From Lentzea cavernae (GTDB lineage Bacteria; Actinomycetota; Actinomycetes; Mycobacteriales; Pseudonocardiaceae), in NCBI RefSeq assembly GCF_014653695.1, contig NZ_BNAR01000023.1:54700-118699 (forward strand): 64,000 bases of DNA, written 5' to 3'. Below, in pieces: positions 49,216 to 57,187 of this stretch; position 1 is the stretch's first letter; every line of letters starts with the position of its first letter. The notes under the pieces are model-generated. The model saw only the letters and a list, made by a program, of their open reading frames with translations, was not told the DNA's origin and made no database searches. A program made the translations under genes and the position numbers.

Positions 49216-49704
49216 ATGTCTGAGAAGGAGAAGATCACCCCCGTCAAGCTCATCGCGAGTGTGCTCGCGGCCACCACAGCGGCCGTTCTGAGCCTTCGCC
49301 TCAACCTCGTCGGCACCATCATCGGCGCGATCCTCGCGAGCGTGGTGACCACCGTCGGCGCCGTGTTCTACCAACGGTCGATGGAACGCGAAAAGCGTTG
49401 GCAGGTAATCGCTGTCGGCGGACTGCTCGTGTTCGTCGTGACCGTCCTCACCGCCACGAGCGTCCAGCTCGTCACCGGCAGACCCGTCACCGCCGATACG
49501 GGCAAACCGTCCACAAGCACCCAGACCGAGACGCACACCGAGACGACGAAGACCGAGACGGAGACCGTGACGGTCCCTCCGAGCACGTCCGCCCCGTCGT
49601 CGTCGGAGAGCACCACCACGACCGGGCCGCCGTCGACGTCGACAGAATCCCGACAGCCGACGAACAGCTCGGCGCCTTCCTCCAGCGCCGACCCCATTCG
49701 GTGA
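49216..49704 (+). CDS. Small membrane protein with Thr/Ser-rich extracytoplasmic tail
   Basis: A 162-residue protein of unknown function. A charged start (MSEKEKITPVK) precedes two hydrophobic segments at about 10-50, with a short basic cytoplasmic loop (QRSMEREKRWQ), then a third helix at about 63-82. The last 75 residues are Thr, Ser, Glu and Pro rich with THTETTKTETET repeats, likely exposed outside the cell. The ATG at 49216 is the natural start. No named domain. Confidence 0.7.
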   Translation: MSEKEKITPVKLIASVLAATTAAVLSLRLNLVGTIIGAILASVVTTVGAVFYQRSMEREKRWQVIAVGGLLVFVVTVLTATSVQLVTGRPVTADTGKPSTSTQTETHTETTKTETETVTVPPSTSAPSSSESTTTTGPPSTSTESRQPTNSSAPSSSADPIR

Positions 49705-49880
49705 TCACGTAATCACGTTGAGCGATAGTTAACTGTCAATTGCTACGCGCCGCAGTTGATCTGTCGTGAGCTGTGACACACTTCGTTCACGTTCGAGGCG
49801 GGGCGTCATAGCCAAGAGTTCCGCAACTTCACTCGAACGGGCGTAAGGATTCGGTCCGGAAGAGACCGGGAGGAGGCGCA

Positions 49881-49994
49881 ATGAGGCTCGTGGCACGTCC
49901 GCTTGAGCCCGGCGCCTGCCGTGGATTCGCGCCGCGACTGAGGACGGGAGGGGTGGGGCGACCCCTGCCGCCGCCCCACCACCCGTCCCCCTAG
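49881..49994 (+). CDS. Putative 37-residue leader peptide upstream of the S1 protease
   Basis: A short frame (MRLVARPLEPGACRGF..., 37 residues) begins at an ATG preceded by GGGAGGAGG, six bases upstream, one of the strongest ribosome-binding sites in the window. Its last third is encoded by the first of two hairpins in the protease leader. It is rich in Arg, Pro and Gly, and has one Cys. No known family. Its position 69 bp before the protease start suggests a translated leader that could control the downstream gene. Could be chance, but the ribosome-binding site argues otherwise. Confidence 0.45.
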   Translation: MRLVARPLEPGACRGFAPRLRTGGVGRPLPPPHHPSP

Positions 49995-50030
49995 AGCCCC
50001 CGAGAGAGGTCCCTGCAACCGACTCTCGGG
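49943..50030 (+). promoter_or_regulatory. Two hairpins in the protease mRNA leader
   Basis: Hairpin A: gacggg and ggtggggcg (49943-49960) pair with cgccccacc and cccgtc (49972-49987). Hairpin B: cccgagag (49999-50006) pairs with ctctcggg (50023-50030). They lie at and just after the end of the putative leader peptide, with no T-tract. The remaining 49705-49880 stretch holds only AT-richer probable promoter sequence, including gttaactgtcaattg at about 49729-49743. Confidence 0.45.
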
Positions 50031-50063
50031 TTCCCCTGCACCCGAAAGTGAGGGAGACGCTTG

Positions 50064-51215
50064 ATGAACCGCACGAGTGCGGCCCGTGTAACCGGTGCCG
50101 TGTTGCTCGCCACCGGAGTCGTCACTGCTCTCAGCGTACCGGCGTTTGGCGCCCCTGCCGCACCGGTCGGCTCATCCGGTTCCGATACGGAGAGCTACCC
50201 GGCCGAATTGCTCCAAGCGGTGGAGCGTGATTTGGGCCTGAACGCTGACCAGGCACGCGTCCGGTTGGCGTCTGACCAGAAAGCGAGCGAGGTCGCGGAG
50301 TCCGCCAAGTCGTCGCTGGGCGACGCGTTCGGCGGAGCTTGGATCGACCAGGCGAGCGGCAGACTGACCGTCGCCGTGACCAAATCAGGACTCTCCGTGA
50401 CCGGCGCGGACACCCAGGTCGTGAAGAGCTCGCTCACGCAGCTCAACGGGACCAAGTCCGTCCTCGACGTGATGAGCGCCCCCAAGGCGATCACGAGCTG
50501 GCGCGTCGACGAGAAGTCGAACGCCGTCGTGATCGAGGTCAACAAGAACGCGCGTGACGCCGCGGCGGACAGCTTCATCGCCACCGCGAAGTCCATCGGC
50601 TCGACCGTGAAGGTCGAGGAGGTGACCGAGAGCCCGACGCCGCTGTACGACCTGCGCGGTGGCGACGCCATCTACATGGGCGGCGGGCGTTGCTCGCTCG
50701 GCTTCTCCGTGACCGGTGGCTACGTCACGGCCGGCCACTGCGGCACCACCGGTACCGCGGTCTCCGGCTTCAACCGCGTCGCTCAGGGCACGTTCGCCGG
50801 CTCCGTGTTCCCCGGCAACGACTACGCCTGGGTGCGCACCAACGCGAACTGGACCCCGCGTCCGTGGGTCAACCGCTACAACGGCACGAACGTGATCGTG
50901 AAGGGCTCGACCCAGGCTGCGGTCGGTTCGCAGATCTGCCGTTCGGGTTCCACCACGGGCTGGCGCTGCGGCACCGTCCAGGCGTTCAACCAGACCGTGA
51001 ACTACCCGCAGGGCCAGGTGCGCGGCCTCACCCGCACCAACGCCTGTGCCGAGGGTGGCGACTCGGGTGGTTCGTGGGTGGCGGGCTCCGGCTTCGGCCA
51101 GGCCCAGGGCGTGACGTCCGGTGGTTCGGGCAACTGCTCGTCCGGCGGCACCACGTACTTCCAGCCGGTCAACCCGATCCTGTCGCGCTACGGCCTGACC
51201 CTCACGCGCGGCTAG
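50064..51215 (+). CDS. Secreted streptogrisin/alpha-lytic-type serine protease (S1)
   Basis: A 383-residue preproprotease. A signal peptide (residues 1 to about 30) and an alpha-lytic-type propeptide (about 40-195) precede the mature protease, beginning near DLRGGDAIYMGG. The triad is H225 (VTAGHCG), D253 (GNDYAWV) and S334 (GGDSGGSW). Cysteines C210/C226, C292/C302 and C328/C355 fit the three family disulfides. The propeptide acts as a folding catalyst in this group. The enzyme should be a small extracellular chymotrypsin-like protease. The ATG at 50064 has GAGGGAGA upstream. A structured leader with a possible small peptide precedes it, and a strong terminator follows. Confidence 0.94.
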   Translation: MNRTSAARVTGAVLLATGVVTALSVPAFGAPAAPVGSSGSDTESYPAELLQAVERDLGLNADQARVRLASDQKASEVAESAKSSLGDAFGGAWIDQASGRLTVAVTKSGLSVTGADTQVVKSSLTQLNGTKSVLDVMSAPKAITSWRVDEKSNAVVIEVNKNARDAAADSFIATAKSIGSTVKVEEVTESPTPLYDLRGGDAIYMGGGRCSLGFSVTGGYVTAGHCGTTGTAVSGFNRVAQGTFAGSVFPGNDYAWVRTNANWTPRPWVNRYNGTNVIVKGSTQAAVGSQICRSGSTTGWRCGTVQAFNQTVNYPQGQVRGLTRTNACAEGGDSGGSWVAGSGFGQAQGVTSGGSGNCSSGGTTYFQPVNPILSRYGLTLTRG

Positions 51216-51230
51216 TCCCCGCAACACCGT

Positions 51231-51266
51231 GAAGCGCTGTGACACCCCGGTGTCACAGCGCTTCTT
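51231..51266. terminator. Bidirectional terminator after the S1 protease
   Basis: A perfect 15-bp stem (51231-51245 with 51250-51264) has a four-base cccg loop, followed by ttc. It lies between the convergent protease and quinone reductase genes. Confidence 0.88.
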
Positions 51267-52168
51267 CAGTTGACGAGCACGATCTTGCCGTGGGCGTGGC
51301 CGGTCTCGCTCAGCCTGTGCGCGTCGGCGGCCTCGGAGAGCGGGAAGACCCCGGCGAGCGGAACGGTGAACGAGCCCTGCTCGGCGAGCGCCGCGGCGAT
51401 GGCGAGACCGTGCAGCGCCTGAGGATCCGAGCCGGGGCCTCCTGCCGTGTGGGACAGCCGGATCCCGTGTTCGCCGGACAGGTCGGCGATCGTCGCCACG
51501 CGGTCCGGTGAACCCGCGATCGTCACCAGGTCGGGAACCGCGCCCGCGCAGTGCAGAACCGCGTCCACCTCGGCGACCCGGTCCGCCAGGCCTTCTCCGT
51601 GCACGACGGGGATCGCGCCCAGTCCCGCGACGAAGTCCTGGGTCGACGGACCGGCGGCGCCGATCACCTTCGCTCCCCGTGCGACGGCCAGCTGGACGGC
51701 GACCGTGCCGACACCGCCCGCGGCTCCCGCGATGAGCACCGTCGTGCCGTCGCGGACCCCGAGCAGGTCCAGCGTCCTGGTGGCGGTCTCCACGTTGGCG
51801 GCCGCACCGCCCGCCTGCTCCCAGCTCAACGCCGCCGGCTTGGCCGTCCACGCGGCCAGCACCGCGTGTTCCGCGTTGGCGCCGCCGAGCCGGGCCAAGT
51901 CGACCAGGCCGAACACCTCGTCGCCCACGCCGACGCCGGTGACGCCCTCACCGACCTCGTCGACGACACCGGCCGCGTCCACGCCGGGCACGTGCGGGAG
52001 CGGCAGCCGCTGCCCGAACCGCCCGGCGCGCAGTCCGGCGTCGGCGGGGGTGACACCGGAGGCGCGGACGGCGACGCGGATCTGGCCGGGGCCCGCGTGC
52101 GGTTCGGCGATCTCGGCGACGTGCAGGACGTCGGCGGGGCCGTACTGGGAGAACTGGAGTGCTCGCAT
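51266..52168 (-). CDS. Quinone-oxidoreductase-type medium-chain dehydrogenase
   Basis: A 300-residue MDR-family enzyme. The N-terminal GroES-like domain (MRALQFSQYG, then VPGVDAAGVVDEVG) is followed by a Rossmann domain with AGAAGGVGTVAVQLA. Zinc ligands of alcohol dehydrogenases are absent, so it belongs to the NADPH:quinone reductase/zeta-crystallin side of the family. It reduces quinones or enones in the cytoplasm. It is divergent from a TetR gene with an operator palindrome in the 49-bp gap, so its expression is probably induced by a toxic small molecule. Confidence 0.9.
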   Translation of the reverse strand: MRALQFSQYGPADVLHVAEIAEPHAGPGQIRVAVRASGVTPADAGLRAGRFGQRLPLPHVPGVDAAGVVDEVGEGVTGVGVGDEVFGLVDLARLGGANAEHAVLAAWTAKPAALSWEQAGGAAANVETATRTLDLLGVRDGTTVLIAGAAGGVGTVAVQLAVARGAKVIGAAGPSTQDFVAGLGAIPVVHGEGLADRVAEVDAVLHCAGAVPDLVTIAGSPDRVATIADLSGEHGIRLSHTAGGPGSDPQALHGLAIAAALAEQGSFTVPLAGVFPLSEAADAHRLSETGHAHGKIVLVN

Positions 52169-52194
52169 GGCGGCGAAATTAGTGGAACAGGGCG

Positions 52195-52207
52195 TCCGCT
52201 TAGCGGA
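52195..52207. promoter_or_regulatory. TetR operator palindrome TCCGCT-T-AGCGGA
   Basis: A perfect 6-bp inverted repeat around one base in the spacer between the quinone reductase and the TetR gene. It supports GTG 52218 rather than ATG 52167 as the TetR start, since the latter would place the operator inside the coding region. Confidence 0.65.
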
Positions 52208-52217
52208 AACTGAGACG

Positions 52218-52775
52218 GTGACGGGAAATCTGACTCACAACCTGCGCGCGGACGCCCAGGACAACCGCGACCGGATCATGGCCGTCGCCCGCGAGGCCTT
52301 CGCGGCGGAGGGGCTGGACGTGCCGATGCGCGAGCTCGCCCGGCGGGCCGGCGTCGGTCCGGCGACCCTCTACCGCCGCTTCCCCACCAAGGAAGCCCTT
52401 GTGGTGGAGGCGTTCTCGGAGCAGATGGCGGCCTGCACGGCCGCGGTCGACGAGGGGCTGGCGAACTCCGACCCGTGGCAGGGCTTCTGCCACACGGTGC
52501 AGGAGGTGTGCCGGCTGCACGTGCTCGACCGCGGGTTCGCGGCGGCGTTCACGAGCGCCTACCCGAGGGCGATCGACTTCGCCTCCGTGCGCGACATGGC
52601 GTTCAGCTCGCTCGGCGAACTCATCCGCCGGGCGAAGGCGACCGGGCGGCTGCGGGCCGACTTCTCGGTCGACGACGTGGTGCTGCTCCTGATGGCGAGC
52701 GGGGGCGTCCGCAACGGGACGCCCGCCATCGCGCGACGACTGGCCAGGTTGTTCCTGGAAGGCGCCGCTAGCTGA
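52218..52775 (+). CDS. TetR-family transcriptional regulator
   Basis: A 185-residue TetR protein with the helix-turn-helix at about residues 15-60 (MRELARRAGVGPATLYRRFPTKEALV) and a C-terminal SBP-type ligand domain. It likely represses itself and the divergent quinone reductase through the palindrome upstream. The GTG at 52218 is chosen because the frame extends upstream through that palindrome without conserved sequence. Its stop overlaps the convergent dioxygenase gene by eight bases. Confidence 0.88.
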   Translation: MTGNLTHNLRADAQDNRDRIMAVAREAFAAEGLDVPMRELARRAGVGPATLYRRFPTKEALVVEAFSEQMAACTAAVDEGLANSDPWQGFCHTVQEVCRLHVLDRGFAAAFTSAYPRAIDFASVRDMAFSSLGELIRRAKATGRLRADFSVDDVVLLLMASGGVRNGTPAIARRLARLFLEGAAS

Positions 52776-53529
52776 ACTGCACGGACCGCTTCGAGAGCCC
52801 GTACCAGAAACCGTCCACGCTGGTGCGCGCCTTCTCGTCGCTCGCCGCGCCGAGGGCCACGAACAGCGGGGCGAAGTGCTCGGTCCTCGGATGGGCGATC
52901 CCGGCGGCCGGAGCCTTCACCTGGAAGTCCAGCAACGCGTCCACGTCGCCGGCGGCCAGCTGCTGGTGCGCCCAGTCGTCGAACTCCTTCGACCACGACG
53001 GCGGCTCGTAGTCCGGTCCGGCCGGGAAGTTCACGCAGCTCAGGTTGTGGGTCATGAACCCGCTGCCGACGATCAGGACGTTCTTGTCCCGCAACGGCGC
53101 CAGCTTGCGGCCGATCTCGTGCAGCTCGCGCGGGTCGAGCGTGGGCATCGACATCTGCAGCACCGGCACGTCGGCGTCCGGGAACATCTCCTTCAACGGC
53201 ACGTAGGCGCCGTGGTCGAGACCGCGTTCCTCGTCCTGCTCGACGTGCCCGCCCAGCAGCTTGCGGACGTCGTCCGCGAGTTCCGGCGCGCCCGGAGCCT
53301 CGTACTTCACCTCGTAGTAGCGCTGCGGGAAGCCCCAGAAGTCGTAGACCAGCGGGACGGTGGTGGTCGCGCCGATGGTCGTCGGCGCCTCCTCCCAGTG
53401 CGCGGAGACCATGAGAACGGCCTCCGGGCGCGGGAGGGTGGCGGACCAGTCCTTGAGCTCTCTGGTCCACGTCTCGTCGTCAGCCAGCGGGGGAGCCCCG
53501 TGGCTCAGGTACAGCACAGGTGCGCTCAC
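52768..53529 (-). CDS. DODA-type (LigB-superfamily) extradiol ring-cleavage dioxygenase
   Basis: A 253-residue class III extradiol dioxygenase. Metal ligands and the catalytic His are visible in YLSHGAPPL, VSAHWEE, RGLDHGAYVPL, GSGFMTHNL and RTEHFAPLFVALG, the order known for the E. coli YgiD and plant DOPA dioxygenases. It would open catechol-like rings such as DOPA with O2 and Fe or Zn. The start ATG at 53529 begins the conserved strand. It is monocistronic. The natural substrate is unknown. Confidence 0.9.
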   Translation of the reverse strand: MSAPVLYLSHGAPPLADDETWTRELKDWSATLPRPEAVLMVSAHWEEAPTTIGATTTVPLVYDFWGFPQRYYEVKYEAPGAPELADDVRKLLGGHVEQDEERGLDHGAYVPLKEMFPDADVPVLQMSMPTLDPRELHEIGRKLAPLRDKNVLIVGSGFMTHNLSCVNFPAGPDYEPPSWSKEFDDWAHQQLAAGDVDALLDFQVKAPAAGIAHPRTEHFAPLFVALGAASDEKARTSVDGFWYGLSKRSVQFS

Positions 53530-53560
53530 GTCTTCGAGAGTACGCCTTTTAGTTCAAATT

Positions 53561-54199
53561 TCAACGATCAAGTTCGGATTTGAACAACTCGGCCGCCTTG
53601 CGCGGGTCCTCGGCGTCCGTGATGGCCCGCACGACGACCACTCGGGTGGCTCCGGCTTCCTTGACCTCGTGAAGGTTCGTCAGGTCGATGCCACCGATCG
53701 CGAACCACGGGCGGTCGGACTTCGTGGCGCGCACGAGGTCGAGTCCCGGCGCCGGACGGCCCGGCTTGGTCGGCGTCGGCCAGCACGGGCCGGTGCAGAA
53801 GTAGTCGACACCGGGCTCCTGCGCCGCCGCGGTCATCTGGCCGACGTCGTGGGTGGAACGGCCGATGACCACCTCGTCGCCGATGATCCTGCGGGCGAGC
53901 GGGACGGGCAGGTCGTCCTGGCCCAGGTGCAGCACGTCGGCGTCGACGGCATGAGCGATGTCCGCCCGGTCGTTGACGGCGAGGAGCTTCCCGTGGCGTT
54001 CGGTGGCCTCGGCGAGCAGTTCGATCGCCTCGATCTCCTGCTTCGCCTCGAGTGACTTGTCCCGCAGCTGGATGATGTCGACGCCTCCCGCGAGGACCGC
54101 GTCCGCGAACTCGGCCAGATCAGGCCGGTTCGGTGTGCAGAGGTAGAGGGTCGCGTCGGCGAGTCGTTGCCTGATCAGGTTTCCGTCGAGTCCTGGCAC
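53561..54199 (-). CDS. thiE: Thiamine-phosphate synthase
   Basis: A 212-residue TIM-barrel enzyme. IIQLRDKSLEAKQ, LLAVNDRADIAHAVDADVLHLGQ, GRSTHD and WFAIGGID are the diphosphate- and pyrimidine-binding segments of ThiE. It joins HMP-PP and the thiazole phosphate to thiamine phosphate. The GTG start at 54199 faces the TPP riboswitch of the divergent thiO gene; no riboswitch is visible on its own short leader. Confidence 0.92.
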   Translation of the reverse strand: MPGLDGNLIRQRLADATLYLCTPNRPDLAEFADAVLAGGVDIIQLRDKSLEAKQEIEAIELLAEATERHGKLLAVNDRADIAHAVDADVLHLGQDDLPVPLARRIIGDEVVIGRSTHDVGQMTAAAQEPGVDYFCTGPCWPTPTKPGRPAPGLDLVRATKSDRPWFAIGGIDLTNLHEVKEAGATRVVVVRAITDAEDPRKAAELFKSELDR

Positions 54200-54231
54200 G
54201 CACGCACGTTAACCGTTATGTTGAAGTCGGT

Positions 54232-54322
54232 CCGCACGGGAGCCTGGAGAACACCGGGCTGAGAGGGAGCGTGGTTCGCTCCGACCGTCGAACCTGATCC
54301 GGGTCATGCCGGCGCAGGGAGC
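54232..54322 (+). ncRNA. TPP riboswitch controlling thiO-thiS-thiG
   Basis: The conserved elements are in order: gggctgagaggg (CTGAGA at 54259-54264), a variable stem, then cgaacctgatccgggtcatgccggcgcagggag. The last strand of the basal stem contains the ribosome-binding site agggag just before the GTG start of thiO. TPP binding should therefore block translation initiation. Confidence 0.92.
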
Positions 54323-55288
54323 GTGAATGCCTTGAGCAGTGTGGAAGTGGCCGTCCGGGGTGGCGGCGTCATCGGTCTGTCCGTGGCGCTGGCCGCGGCA
54401 CGGGCCGGGTTCTCCGTCTCCGTCTCCGACCACGGCTCGCCGCACGCGGGTTCGCGGGTCGCCGGCGGCATGCTCGCGCCGGTGACGGAGGCCTGGCCGG
54501 GTGAGGAAGCCGTGGTGGCGCAGGGTGTCGAGGCCCTGGCGATGTGGCCCTCGTTCGCCGCGTCGATCGGTGTGCCGCTGTTCGACGCCGGGACGCTGGC
54601 GGTCGGGACGCAGCCAGGTGACCTCGCCGACCTGCGGCACGCGGGGGAGTTGCTGACCTCGCGGGAGATCCGGGCCCTCGAACCGTCGCTGGGCCCCGCG
54701 GTGCGCGGTGGCGTGTACGCGTCGGGAGACCTGGCCGTCGACAACAGGGTGCTGCTTTCCGCACTGTGGAAGGCATGTCAGGACGCCGGAGTCGTGTCCT
54801 CAGTGGAGGGACGGGTCACGGTGATCGCGGCCGGGGCGTGGAGCGGCTCGCTGCACCCGGCTCTGCGCGACGTGATCCGGCCGGTCAAGGGCGAGATCCT
54901 GCGGCTCACGCACCGCCCCGGCGCCTTGCCGCCACCTCGTCACACCATCCGCGCGCTGGTCTCCGGTCGTCCCGTGTACCTGGTGCCGCGCGACGACGGT
55001 CTGGTCGTCGGCGCGACGCAGTACGAGGCCGGGTTCGACACCGACGTGTCCGTCGCGGGCGTGCGGGACCTGTTGCGGGACGCGGAAACCGTGCTGCCGG
55101 GCATCGCGGAGTACGCGCTGACCGAGGCCGCCGTGGGGTTCCGCGCCGGCAGCCCGGACAACGTGCCGGTCGTGCGGTGGCTCGAACCCGGCGTGATCGC
55201 GGCGACGGGCCACCACCGCAACGGACTGCTGCTGGCCCCGCACACCGCACGTCTCGTGGTGGAACTGCTTCAGGAGGGAAGTTCGTGA
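54323..55288 (+). CDS. thiO: Glycine oxidase ThiO
   Basis: A 321-residue FAD-dependent oxidase of the DAAO family. The dinucleotide motif GGGVIGLSVALAAA is at about 12-25, RVAGGMLAP follows, and the C-terminal ATGHHRNGLLLAP closes the FAD domain. It oxidises glycine to the imine used in thiazole formation. A GTG start at 54323 is fixed by the riboswitch end. Its stop overlaps the thiS start (GTGA). Confidence 0.92.
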   Translation: MNALSSVEVAVRGGGVIGLSVALAAARAGFSVSVSDHGSPHAGSRVAGGMLAPVTEAWPGEEAVVAQGVEALAMWPSFAASIGVPLFDAGTLAVGTQPGDLADLRHAGELLTSREIRALEPSLGPAVRGGVYASGDLAVDNRVLLSALWKACQDAGVVSSVEGRVTVIAAGAWSGSLHPALRDVIRPVKGEILRLTHRPGALPPPRHTIRALVSGRPVYLVPRDDGLVVGATQYEAGFDTDVSVAGVRDLLRDAETVLPGIAEYALTEAAVGFRAGSPDNVPVVRWLEPGVIAATGHHRNGLLLAPHTARLVVELLQEGSS

Positions 55289-55485
55289 GGGCACAGGTGA
55301 ACGGGACCTCCCGCGACTTGGCCGAGGGCACGTCGGTGGCCGCGGTCGTGACGCTGGTGGGAGCACCGGCGAAGGGCGTGGCCGTGGCACTGGACGGCGC
55401 CGTGGTGCCGAGGGCGTTGTGGGAGAAGACGATCGTGCCGGACGGCGGCGTGGTCGAGGTGCTGACCGCGGTCCAGGGAGGCTGA
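55285..55485 (+). CDS. thiS: Sulfur-carrier protein ThiS
   Basis: A 66-residue ubiquitin-fold protein ending in the Gly-Gly that is thiocarboxylated to carry sulfur for the thiazole ring. VNGTSRDLAEGTSVAAV and VALDGAVVPRALW match ThiS. It is encoded between thiO and thiG with a GTGA overlap upstream and a one-base gap downstream. Confidence 0.92.
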   Translation: MRAQVNGTSRDLAEGTSVAAVVTLVGAPAKGVAVALDGAVVPRALWEKTIVPDGGVVEVLTAVQGG

Positions 55486-55486
55486 C

Positions 55487-56242
55487 GTGGACGATCCGCT
55501 GATCATCGCGGGCCGGGAGTTCCGGTCCAGGCTCATCACCGGCACCGGCGGTGCCGCGAACCTCTCGGTGCTGGAACGGGCCCTGGTCGCCTCCGGCACC
55601 GAGCTGACGACCGTGGCGATGCGCCGCGTCGACGCCGCCGGTCAGACCGGTGTGCTGGAGTTGTTGCGGCGCCTTGGAATCGAGGTCCTGCCGAACACCG
55701 CGGGCTGCCGCACGTCCGCCGAGGCCGTGCTGACCGCGCAGCTCGCGCGGGAGGCGCTGGAGACGAACTGGGTCAAGCTCGAGGTCGTCCACGACGAGGA
55801 GACCCTGCTGCCGGACCCGGTCGAACTGCTCGACGCGGCCGAACGCCTGGTCCTGGACGGGTTCGTGGTCCTGCCCTACACCAACGACGACCCGGTGCTG
55901 GCGCGCAAGCTCGAGGACGTCGGCTGCGCGACCGTCATGCCGTTGGGCTCTCCCATCGGCACGGGCCTGGGCATCCGGAATCCCCACAACATCGAGCTGA
56001 TCACTTCCAGGGCATCTGTTCCAGTAGTTCTCGACGCGGGCATCGGCACCGCGTCGGACGCGGCGCTCGCGATGGAACTCGGCTGCTCGGCGGTGCTCCT
56101 CGCGACCGCCGTCACACGAGCTCAGGACCCGGAACGGATGGGCGCCGCCATGCGTTGTGCGGTCGAGGGCGGACGGCTGGCGCACCTGGCCGGTCGAATT
56201 CCGCGGCGCTTTTGGGCCCAAGCGTCTTCGCCGGGTCTCTGA
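55487..56242 (+). CDS. thiG: Thiazole synthase ThiG
   Basis: A 251-residue TIM barrel. SRLITGTGG opens it, WVKLEVVHDE holds the Schiff-base lysine, and MPLGSPIGTGLGI plus DAGIGTASDAA form the phosphate site. It assembles the thiazole phosphate from deoxyxylulose-5-phosphate, dehydroglycine and ThiS thiocarboxylate. Last gene of the riboswitch-controlled operon. GTG start one base after thiS. Confidence 0.93.
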   Translation: MDDPLIIAGREFRSRLITGTGGAANLSVLERALVASGTELTTVAMRRVDAAGQTGVLELLRRLGIEVLPNTAGCRTSAEAVLTAQLAREALETNWVKLEVVHDEETLLPDPVELLDAAERLVLDGFVVLPYTNDDPVLARKLEDVGCATVMPLGSPIGTGLGIRNPHNIELITSRASVPVVLDAGIGTASDAALAMELGCSAVLLATAVTRAQDPERMGAAMRCAVEGGRLAHLAGRIPRRFWAQASSPGL

Positions 56243-56317
56243 GTCGCTACCTTGGGTACTCACGTGTTGGGGGATGATTGAGCACTACCTGAAATCCGCC
56301 GAGGAGGACGACTAGCC

Positions 56318-56761
56318 GTGACGGCCCCCATTGACGCCGAGGTCGAGGACGCGACCGCGCGCCTGTACCTGGCGATCGGCCGGCTGGCCCGGTTGCTGCG
56401 ACGCACCGGTTCCCCCGGACTCGGCCCCGGCGCGGTCTCCGCGCTGGCCACCCTCGCGCGCTGCGGCCCCATGCGCCTCGGAGACCTCGCGAACAAGGAG
56501 GGCGTGGCGCCCCCGACGTTGTCGCGCATCGTCGCCGCGCTGGTCGAGGCCGGGTACGTGAAGCGCGAACCCGACCCGCAGGACGGCCGCGCCTGGCTCG
56601 CCACCCCCACGCCCGAGGGCGAGACGATGGTGTCCGGCGTGCGGTCCGCGCGGGTGCGCGAACTGCAGCGGCGGATCGAACAGCTGACGCCGGAACACAT
56701 CTCGGCGCTGGTCGGTGCGCTGGACGCGCTGGAGACGCTGGTCGGCGAGGAGCCGAAGTAG
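56318..56761 (+). CDS. MarR-family transcriptional regulator
   Basis: A 147-residue winged-helix protein: MRLGDLANKEGVAPPTLSRIVAALVEAGYVKREP with the wing DPQDGRAWLATPTPEG. MarR proteins act as dimers and respond to phenolic or oxidative signals. The GTG start at 56318 is the first in frame. It is placed between the thiO-S-G and thiD-C operons with no obvious link to thiamin. The next coding remnant (VOC) is in the same frame immediately after the TAG stop. Confidence 0.88.
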   Translation: MTAPIDAEVEDATARLYLAIGRLARLLRRTGSPGLGPGAVSALATLARCGPMRLGDLANKEGVAPPTLSRIVAALVEAGYVKREPDPQDGRAWLATPTPEGETMVSGVRSARVRELQRRIEQLTPEHISALVGALDALETLVGEEPK

Positions 56762-56787
56762 CGCAGGAAGTCGCGGACCGGCGGCAG

Positions 56788-57154
56788 GTGGAGGGCATCG
56801 ATCAAGGCGCCCGACCCCGCCGGCCTGGCTCGCTTCTACGCCGAGCTCCTCGGGTGGCACGTCGGCCACGAGGAGCCGGGCACCGCGATCGTCGCGGCCT
56901 CGCCGAACGGCCCGTTCTTCGTCTTCCAGCGCACGGACGGCTACGTGGCGCCGGTGTGGCCGCCGGTTGACGGGCAGCAGCGCCCGATGATGCACTTCGA
57001 CTTCCAGGTCGGTGATCTGGAATCGGCTGTCGCCGAGGCGGTGGCGCTCGGTGCTTCGGTGGCGGAGTTCCAGCTGCAGCCGAACGTCCGGGTGCTGCTG
57101 GATCCCGCGGGCCACCCCTTCTGCCTCTGCCTGGAAGTCGACGAGGAGTCGTAG
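56788..57154 (+). pseudogene. VOC/glyoxalase-family protein lacking a usable start (probable frameshift)
   Basis: The coding frame reads APDPAGLARFYAELLGWHVG and continues through a normal VOC domain to the stop at 57154, about 115 residues. No ATG, GTG or TTG occurs in that frame between the MarR stop and residue 60 of the domain. The GTG at 56788 is in another frame. Removing one G from the ggaggg run at 56790-56795 would join that GTG to the domain as M-E-A-S-I-K-A-P-D-P. Either a single-base insertion has broken the gene, or there is a sequencing error or a non-standard start. Confidence 0.6.
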
Positions 57155-57187
57155 CCCGGCCGAAGGCGTGGGGCGGCCCAGCGGGTT

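Noticed and set aside
56318..57154. A single MarR-VOC fusion gene read through TAG
   Set aside because: No read-through context is seen, and a one-base frameshift at the VOC start explains the arrangement more simply.
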